Below, piece by piece: positions 57,430 through 64,000 of a DNA stretch of 64,000 bases. The number at the start of each line of letters is the position of its first letter. The first letter of the stretch is position 1. The notes beneath the pieces are model-generated. The model had not been told where the DNA came from and did no database searches. It saw only the letters and a program-made list of their open reading frames with translations. Source of the DNA: Dactylonectria macrodidyma (Eukaryota; Ascomycota; Sordariomycetes; Hypocreales; Nectriaceae); assembly GCA_020744425.1 (NCBI GenBank), contig JAGMUV010000023.1:992001-1056000 (forward strand), read 5' to 3'. The position numbers and the translations under genes were made by a program.

Positions 57430-57630
57430 CTAATAGTGTAGACCACAGTTTGCACTGTTGGTTTAGTTTGGCCGTGATGAACAGACCAACAGTTCAGTTT
57501 GCGTTTCTCAGGCAGACTGATAGTTTAGTTTGGCCAAGTCAGGCGGACTGGCAGTTTAGTGTGGCTAAGTCAAACGGGTCGGCAGTTTAGTGTGGCCAAG
57601 CCAAATGGACTAATGGATCAGTTTGAGGTC
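57430..57630 (+). repeat. Right subterminal repeats of the hAT element
   Basis: About five diverged units of 30-36 bp with cores GGCAGTTTAGTGTGGC, GATAGTTTAGTTTGGCC and AACAGTTCAGTTTG recur, mirroring the repeats at the left end. Confidence 0.75.
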
Positions 57631-57664
57631 TCTAAACCGAACGGTTGCACTATTAGGAGCCCTG

Positions 57665-58295
57665 GGGTTGATAGTGCATGCTCGTGATGATGAGGGTTGC
57701 TGTAGCCATGCTTGTAGGTACCAGCCCACGCCTGTGACCGCGCTAACCCCCATATCTGCCTGCATGATTGTGAAGGCGACACCACACTACATGGTCTCTA
57801 CAGAACCACCTCCAAATTATTTTCTACTTTGCTCTTGTCGGGAAGGAGGATCTTAGGTGGCGGAGAAGCGCATGCAACAAGCGCGAACCGACAACCTAAT
57901 TCCAGTATACTCTTTAAATAAGAAGGCCATCCGGGAGGATAGTAGTCATGACGGTATAGACAAAAACCAAAACCAAAAAAAAACCAAAAAAAAACCAAAA
58001 AAAAATTAAGTCACAAATGCTAACCTTGACAGCAACCAATAGGTGTTCGCCACTGCTGTTGAAGCTATGGCATTGTTGGGTTAACCTGCCGATGGGAACA
58101 TGTTGAAGTGCCCTACGATGTACGAGTCGTTGACAAAGGAAATAAAAGAAAGAACTTAAGGAAATTTGCAAGGAGAGATCGAGGACTGATGAGAATGGTT
58201 CCCACTCATGTTGTCGAATGTTTCAGACGTCTCACCACTGTCTGATTGGTCGAGAAAGGGCAACAACTCGCCCGTTTCATATTCCCTGCTCCCCA
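57665..58295. other. Intergenic with an A-rich simple repeat
   Basis: Right flank of the hAT element, starting with the second GGGTTGAT. A simple repeat of ACCAAAAAAAA-type units lies at about 57962-58008. No gene is recognised; the right end is the 3' flank of the P-type ATPase gene. Confidence 0.6.
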
Positions 58296-61200
58296 TCACA
58301 ACCAACAACCAAAGATTCGGATGTACACCATCTTGATGAGTTGTACCTCGAGGGAGTAAACCAGCAATTCGGCAGCTAGGAAGCCGACAAACGACGGCGC
58401 CGGTTGGACGAATGAAAACGCCGGTCGGAATGCTGGAATCCAGGGGAGGATGAAGCCAATAATCATGATGGATACGGTTGAGATAACAAGAACAGGTGCA
58501 GCCCGGCTCTGTAGGAACGGGATCTTGGCCGTCCGCAGAAGATGCACAATCAGAGTCTGCGTAAGAAGTCTATTATGAATAGTTAGACAAATTGGTTGGG
58601 CTTACAACTGTGGTCGGGGGCAATAGATAAGAATAGCAAAATGGAAGTGGATGGGCAAGACTAACCCTTGGAGGAACCAGTGTGTCTGGAACAACTTGAC
58701 AGACTCTTTGTCGTTGGCTGTCTGCACTCCATAGAAGTAGCGGCCCAGTAAAAAGGTGCAGATGTCAATGGTTGAACTGGTGGGGCCGAGAATAATGACA
58801 AATCGAAGGAGATCTATATTTCGGACAGTTAGATAACTGCCGAGCCCGCTTGAGTGCGAAACCGAGTCGTTGGGACGCCAAAGACTCACCAAATGACCTC
58901 CACCTTCTAGGCTGCTGTAGATACTCAGCGTCAACTCGATCCCATGGAATTGCAATCTGGCTGATATCATACAGAAGATTCTGGGCGAGAATCTGCAGGC
59001 TGGTCATCTGGAAAGACCGTGAGCTTATGATTAATTCCAAAGTGATAGACAGTTACGTACGGGCGTGAAAGAAAGGAAGCCAAGCACTCGCAGCGAGGAT
59101 GCTGAAAACGTTGCCAAAGTTTGATGATGCAACCATCTACAGCCGTGTTAGTAAGGCTCTTTGTCCCCACCCAACATTCTAGAGCGTAACGTGAGGCCCT
59201 CCTTACCTTGATATACCTGATGGTGTTGCCATGAGTGATGCGACCAACAGTGACACTGTCGACAATAATGGCCAGCCCTTTCTCGGTCAAGACCAGATCA
59301 GCACAGTCCTTTGCGACACCGGCTCCTGAATCGACAGAAATTCCGACATCTGACGCCCGGAGAGCGATACAATCATTGATTCCATCGCCCAACATCCCGA
59401 CACAATGACCGGCCTTTCGCAAACTAGCCACAACCATGCCTTTATGGTTCGGCGTTAATTTCGCGAATACTTTGCAGCTCTTGACGACTTGGTCGAACTC
59501 ATCAGTGTCTCCGAGTTGTGCCAAGTCCGGGCCTGTGATCGACTGCACCTCACCCTCGGCCGCTTCATCCTGGCCCAGCAACTCAAGCGATCTGCACACA
59601 TTGAGAGCGACAGCCAAAGTGTCGCCGGTGAGAATCTTGACTTCTCCACCCAATGCCTTGAGTTGCGCAATCGACTGCGCTGCATCATCCTTCGGTGGGT
59701 CAACGAAGCTAACCATTCCTTCGAGGATCATGTGCGATTCTAGACCCTCCAGGCGATCCTCGTCGTCTAGGTCGATCTTGGCGAGTGGCTTCACGGCCAC
59801 TAGAAGCACCCGGTATCCTTCGGCGTTCAACTTGTAGACGCGCTGCTCCAAGGCCCGGCGTGATCTCTCATCGAGCTGGACAGTCTTACCACCTGCACGC
59901 ACCGTCGAGCAGAGAGCAAGAACCTCGTCGAACGCACCCTTGCAGATCAGGATGTTTGCGCCGGTCACGCCGCGGACAATGCAGGCTGATCGGTGGCGCT
60001 CAAAGTTGAATGGAACGGCCACAACCTTCTGGTACTCTGCCGCATGGACAGGCATCCCGTCCGACAGGCGGAAATTGAGGATTGCGGCATCCATATTGTT
60101 GCCGCCGCCCCCTTGTATTGAAGCGTCGATGGTTGCAAGTTTCAGGACGTCGAGGGCATCTTCCCCAGAGCCATCCATGTACCGATGCACTGAGATTTCA
60201 TCCTTGGTAAGAGTTCCTGTCTTTGCAAGGTCCTAAGTCAATTGATGTTTTGAATGGGATGAAGGGCGAAATACCTTGTCACTGCATAGGACGGACATAG
60301 CGCCTAGGTTTTGCACTGAGTCGAGGCGTTTGACAATGGCCCTTTTCTTCGAGAGCTGGAATGCGCCGCGAGCCAGGTTTGCATTTACAATGGCCGGTAG
60401 CATCTCGGGCACCAGACCGACGGCCACGCTAATGCTGAACAGTGATGCATTCCCCCAATCCCCAGTCGTTTTCCCCGAGATGCACAGAACCTACCAAAGG
60501 GTAAGCGGTCACGTTCCAACGGGGAGCTCGCGGCGACTTACCACTGGGACCATCACCGCCATGAACCCTATCAACATCCAGGTTACGTTGCGGATGCCTT
60601 TCTGGAAGGCATTGACCTCGCGTCGCTTCTCCAATTCCTTTGCCATGCTTGCGATGAGCACGTCTAGTGGCGTGTAAGAAAACTGCAGTCGTTGCTAGAA
60701 AGAGCGAACTCACCATCGCCAGTCCGAAGCACAAGACCTGTTCCATTCCCTGAAATAACGTTAGTGCCCATGAACGCAATATTAGGCAGGTCGAAGAGGG
60801 CAATATCATTCTTTTCGCCGTCCGAGACGGCCATTTTAGATGCAGGCTCGCTCTCGCCCGTCCAGCTGGATTGGCTAATCCGTAGAAAGGATGATTCCAA
60901 AATGAGGCAATCGGCTGGCACGACTGCGCCTGGAGACAAGAGTAGGACATCCCCAGGTACAAGATCTCTTCCTGGAATATCCGCTTCTGTTGCCGTGGGA
61001 GCTTTGTCAAGTGCTTCGGGGCTTGTGGCTTGGCGACGGACTTTGAAGCTAGTGGTGATAGATGCCTGGAGCCGGAACACTGCCATTCCACTGCGGTATT
61101 CTTGCCAAAATCGGATGGCACACGAAATCAACACCATGACCGTCAAAACGCCAAAGCCTTTCTGTTCAAATAATGTTAGCTACCCTTGACCTCGCCTTTT

Positions 61201-61643
61201 CTGAGTCCACTGTCGCTTACCCAATTCGGGGGAGGTATGGCAACATTGATGATAGCCAAGAAGACCAGGAGGATGTTAAACGGGTTAGGGATCACCGACA
61301 GTAGAAGTATGAACCACGAGGGTGGCTTCTGGGACGAGAGCACATTCGGACCTTTGACACGGCGGCGTGCAGCGGCCTCGACCTCGGAAATGCCGCTCAG
61401 CCCGGTTTGGAGGTAGTTCAAGGCTAGTACCACAGGCATACAAGCGAATGCACGCAGTATAGCATCATGAGAAGTGTCTCTGGCGGATTCGGGCAAAGCT
61501 TGCCAGGTCATTGTCGGAGCCGCTCCGTATAACGGTCGGTCGAGAGGGCGGGGACACGGACTCGTGGGGACGGAGGCGGCTTTGCGGCGGGTCGATGCCC
61601 AGCGGGCCTCAAGCGGATGAGGCAGGAAGGACATGTTGCCCAT
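58296..61643 (-). CDS. MgtA-class (P3B) P-type ATPase, probable Mg2+ transporter
   Basis: Nine exons (61643-61221, 61161-60714, 60663-60542, 60490-60275, 60220-59207, 59136-59057, 58999-58890, 58813-58666, 58569-58296) give 944 residues. Landmarks: [48 protein letters not shown] joined over an intron to TGTLTKD (phosphorylated Asp), [24 protein letters not shown] and MLGDGINDC. The C-terminal membrane part has [37 protein letters not shown] and [18 protein letters not shown]. This order matches bacterial MgtA/MgtB rather than fungal H+- or Ca2+-ATPases. Known relatives import Mg2+. The join at 59057/58999 (GTAACT donor) was chosen to match the family's spacing. A start at 61634 is also possible. 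Divergent from a CorA-like gene. Confidence 0.9.
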
Positions 61644-62436
61644 TCTGCACAACTTTCATATCCGGAGTTTGAACGTATGGCCAAACGGCGAGTCGATGGC
61701 AATGCACAAGAGAACGCCTGAAAGGATATCAGCAAGACTATGAAAATTCGCGGAGGTGTGCACTCGGCATTACCTAGAATGAGGTCATGGGATAGTTGTC
61801 GGTCGATTGAAACTTATTCACCCTTCTTGGGCCTCGGAATACGCATGTAGTGGCCTTGATTCCTATGGTGGTCGGAATCGGGTAGGCCCCAATGATGCAG
61901 TTGCTGCCGCCAGGACTGCGCTCGATTGTGAAGTTGAAGTCGCCAGAGTTGCAAATGGCCAGTTCAACAGAGCTGGCAGATAACTAATGATTGTGAGACA
62001 AAGAGTTTAGAGGAAGTCAGCGTTGACTGTGGATGAAATGATGAGAGCTGTCAGTAGCAGGCCAAGGAGCACTTATATCAACATTCGTGGGGACAAAATG
62101 GGCTATTTTCCTGGGAGAAAAAACTCTTATCGGACCCAATTCAATAGTTACGCTGGAGTGGACTACCACGAAGCAGAAGCGCATGTAAAACAAACATTAT
62201 GAGCCGGGCACAGCCCCCTTCGGCGAGGCAAATACGGACAAGCCAGGGCCTCGACATGTAATCAGTTCGTCTCCTAATATTAATTTGCAGGTTGAGTATA
62301 CAGAAAGGTACTTGATGCCTGTATCTCGCCTGACAACCCAACCGTTAGCCCAGGGATAAAGTTTCTCTGTGCATACCGCTCAACAAGCTGCGCTGTCAGG
62401 TAGATATGAAGGTAATTCCATTCGAGGTGATACAAC
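61644..62436. promoter_or_regulatory. Divergent region between the P-type ATPase and the CorA-like gene
   Basis: About 790 bp separate the two starts. No separate gene is supported. A shared control region is plausible because both genes encode Mg2+-type transporters, but no specific site was identified. Confidence 0.4.
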
Positions 62437-64000
62437 ATGAGTCTGGGTAGCAAGGGGACCAATGATGATCTGAATCTACTCCGTCGCGGAAATGAGCGAC
62501 CAATTTCCCCTTCTGGCGCCACCAAACACTGCCACAAGCACTGCCCCAAGCATTTGCCTAGTGCCCGGATGAAGCAACAATCTGTAGACCGTCCTCGGCT
62601 AGAGAAAGGTGACTTGCAATGCAGCTACAATCTCCGCCTTGTCCCCGTACCAACGGTCGAGACTCCTGGTGCCAGCGAAGCCGTCTCGATCGTTAGCAGA
62701 TGTCCGAATGAACGGAAGAACGAGAGAATATGTCCCAGACCCTTTGTTCGCACACAATCGCCCCTTCGTAAGATCCAACAGAGATTTCTCCTGGGCGAAA
62801 ACGCACCAGTGGCATATGAATTTAGTAACGACTCCCTCTACCACAGGCTCCAACCACTCCAACACGAATCGAGAATGCAACAAAGGCCCGAGTCCGACGT
62901 TGACACACCCAAGCCGGCCGACGAGTGCCTTCATGCCCATTGCCAGATAACCGTGGTTGACTTCTCGGACGTTAATATTGCCGAACACAAGCTGGATGAT
63001 GATAGCATCATCCAGTTCCTGAGAGTACCACAACCTAGCTGGTCCAAATGCCGATAGATCAGCGTTCATCGACCGAGCTGGAATGTTATGGAGGCTCTTG
63101 GAAAGCACAAACAGCTTCGCAGCCTACAGACCGGGGATATCTTGAGCTCACAACTCCCGTCTGGGGTTGACTGGTGAGCAGGTATCGTATCGGAATTGTC
63201 TATATACTGATGATTCTTTGCGAATAGGCACGACGACCATGCATTCATCACTCTCACGATGCTGAGACTAGTTCGCGCCTCAACCAACCCTACTGAGAAG
63301 AGCCGGCTCGCATTTAGAAAGTCCTCTATCGCCCTAGAACAGGTCTCTCTCATCATCACCTCCGATAATACGATCATCACCCTCTTCAAGAACTCCGCCG
63401 CCGATGTCGATAACCTTATACTCAAGATGCTCAACTCCTCCACGATCCTCCGACAGTCTTGCGACGCTTCTATGCTCGGTCAAGTAATCATCAATATCAT
63501 CATCGACATGGCCATCCTCGTACAAACTGCGCACTGGGACATCATCAGTAGCATTGAAATGGATGTGCTTGGACGGCCAAGCTTTGAACAGACTGAAGAT
63601 ATCTATTCCATCTGGAGTGAGACTGCCAAGTTGCGCAATATTATCAAGCCGATCGCGAATACGATTCATGCTATGTGCTACCACCGGTCTGTGACAGCAA
63701 GGGGGAAAATGACGGAGTGCCTGCGCCATCCCGTCAAAGGCGTGATTATTACACCGCTGGCATCATTACACCTTGCGGGCGCCATAGGTCGTTGCTTGGT
63801 TATCGACGACAATTTGAGCTACATGACCGAAGCGACAGAAAGACTGATGGACCTAGTCTTCCACCACGCAATCGCAGGTTACCGGGTCGAGGAATTGACG
63901 AGATTCACGGCCGTAGGAGCCCTGTTTTTGGTCACGACATTCCTGACCAAACATTCGTATCACAGGCTCAGCCATTTACGTGCCGCTGGGATAGCTATTG
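62437..64000 (+). pseudogene. CorA-like Mg2+ transporter gene with an in-frame TAG, 3' end cut by the window
   Basis: Exon 1 (62437-63173) and exon 2 (63228 to the window end) join over a 54-bp GT..AG intron. Fungal CorA-like sequence is clear: ITVVDFSDVNIAEHKLDDDS and FLRVPQPSWSKCR, then ISVHRPSWNVMEALGKHKQL, VDWHDDHAFITLTMLRLVR, IALEQVSLIITSDNTIITLF, NSSTILRQSCDASML and KLRNIIKPIANTIHAM. A TAG at 63055-63057 interrupts the frame where relatives have Trp (KxRWINV). A hydrophobic helix begins at FTAVGALFLVTTFLT, but the GMN-type motif expected soon after is not seen before the window ends. CorA proteins are pentameric Mg2+ channels. Either the gene is disabled, or the TAG is an allele or sequence error. 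Confidence 0.8.

Larger units (their letters stand above)
54317..57664 (+). mobile_element. hAT-superfamily DNA transposon with 8-bp target duplication
   Basis: Ends CAGCGCTCCTAATAGTGC (54317-54334) and its inverted partner (57647-57664) differ at one of 18 positions. Both outer flanks are GGGTTGAT (54309-54316 and 57665-57672), a perfect 8-bp duplication, diagnostic for hAT insertion. The interior holds a plus-strand transposase gene with two nonsense codons. Dense subterminal repeats lie near both ends. Size is 3,348 bp. Confidence 0.95.

Noticed and set aside
62599..63108. 169-codon minus-strand frame opposite the CorA-like gene
   Set aside because: The plus strand shows a clear CorA-like order on both sides of an intron; the antisense frame shows none.
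1..64000. CRISPR arrays, bacterial operons or ribosomal RNA genes
   Set aside because: No regularly spaced direct repeats of CRISPR type and no rRNA-like sequence; introns and gene families are fungal.

Overview
This window is nuclear DNA of a filamentous ascomycete (Pezizomycotina; an Aspergillus/Penicillium-like genome would fit, but the species cannot be fixed from the sequence). Evidence: genes carry many short introns (about 45-100 bp) with GT..AG ends; two fungal Zn(II)2Cys6 regulators, RTA1 proteins and an F-box-type protein occur; and four DNA transposons are present, one of them AT-rich and decayed in the manner of repeat-induced point mutation (RIP). I rebuilt 18 full-length protein genes by joining exons by eye. 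Splice sites were chosen for consensus, frame and family resemblance, not from transcripts.

Layout. 0.9-5.4 kb: a secreted 'S17-like' protein and a GH3 beta-glucosidase. 6.4-14.4 kb: a sterol/lipid-resistance-like block of two RTA1 seven-helix proteins, a GT28/ATG26-like glucosyltransferase and a Zn2Cys6 regulator with an Upc2-like C-terminus. 14.7-33.7 kb: a carbohydrate block with an MFS sugar transporter, a Zn2Cys6 regulator tail-to-tail with a sorbitol/xylitol-dehydrogenase-like enzyme, a PRISE-type reductase divergent from an SDR, a Gfo/Idh/MocA oxidoreductase and a secreted GH93-like exo-arabinanase. It is interrupted by a RIP-decayed pogo/Fot element (17.6-19.4 kb) and a fresher Fot element (24.6-26.5 kb). 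35.1-38.5 kb: an F-box-type protein and an O-methyltransferase. 38.5-42.6 kb: a decayed stretch with gene relics and degenerate repeats.

42.6-64 kb: a run of cation-homeostasis genes: a YVC1-type TRP channel, a HAK/KUP potassium transporter tail-to-tail with a HAL4/SAT4/NPR-type kinase (yeast relatives of this kinase control K+ uptake), a P-type ATPase of the bacterial MgtA (P3B) class, and, divergent from it, a CorA-like Mg2+ transporter that runs off the window and carries an in-frame TAG. Two transposons sit inside this block: a 2.5-kb TA-flanked element with a SAP-domain transposase and an unexplained second ORF, and a 3.35-kb hAT element with a perfect 8-bp target duplication.

Most notable points: the fungal MgtA-type ATPase paired with CorA; the K+/Mg2+ gene neighbourhood; the two-ORF transposon; and the fact that the nonsense codons in three unrelated sequences (hAT transposase, CorA gene, kinase relic) mostly look like Trp TGG to TAG changes, as a CpA-to-TpA mutation process would produce.
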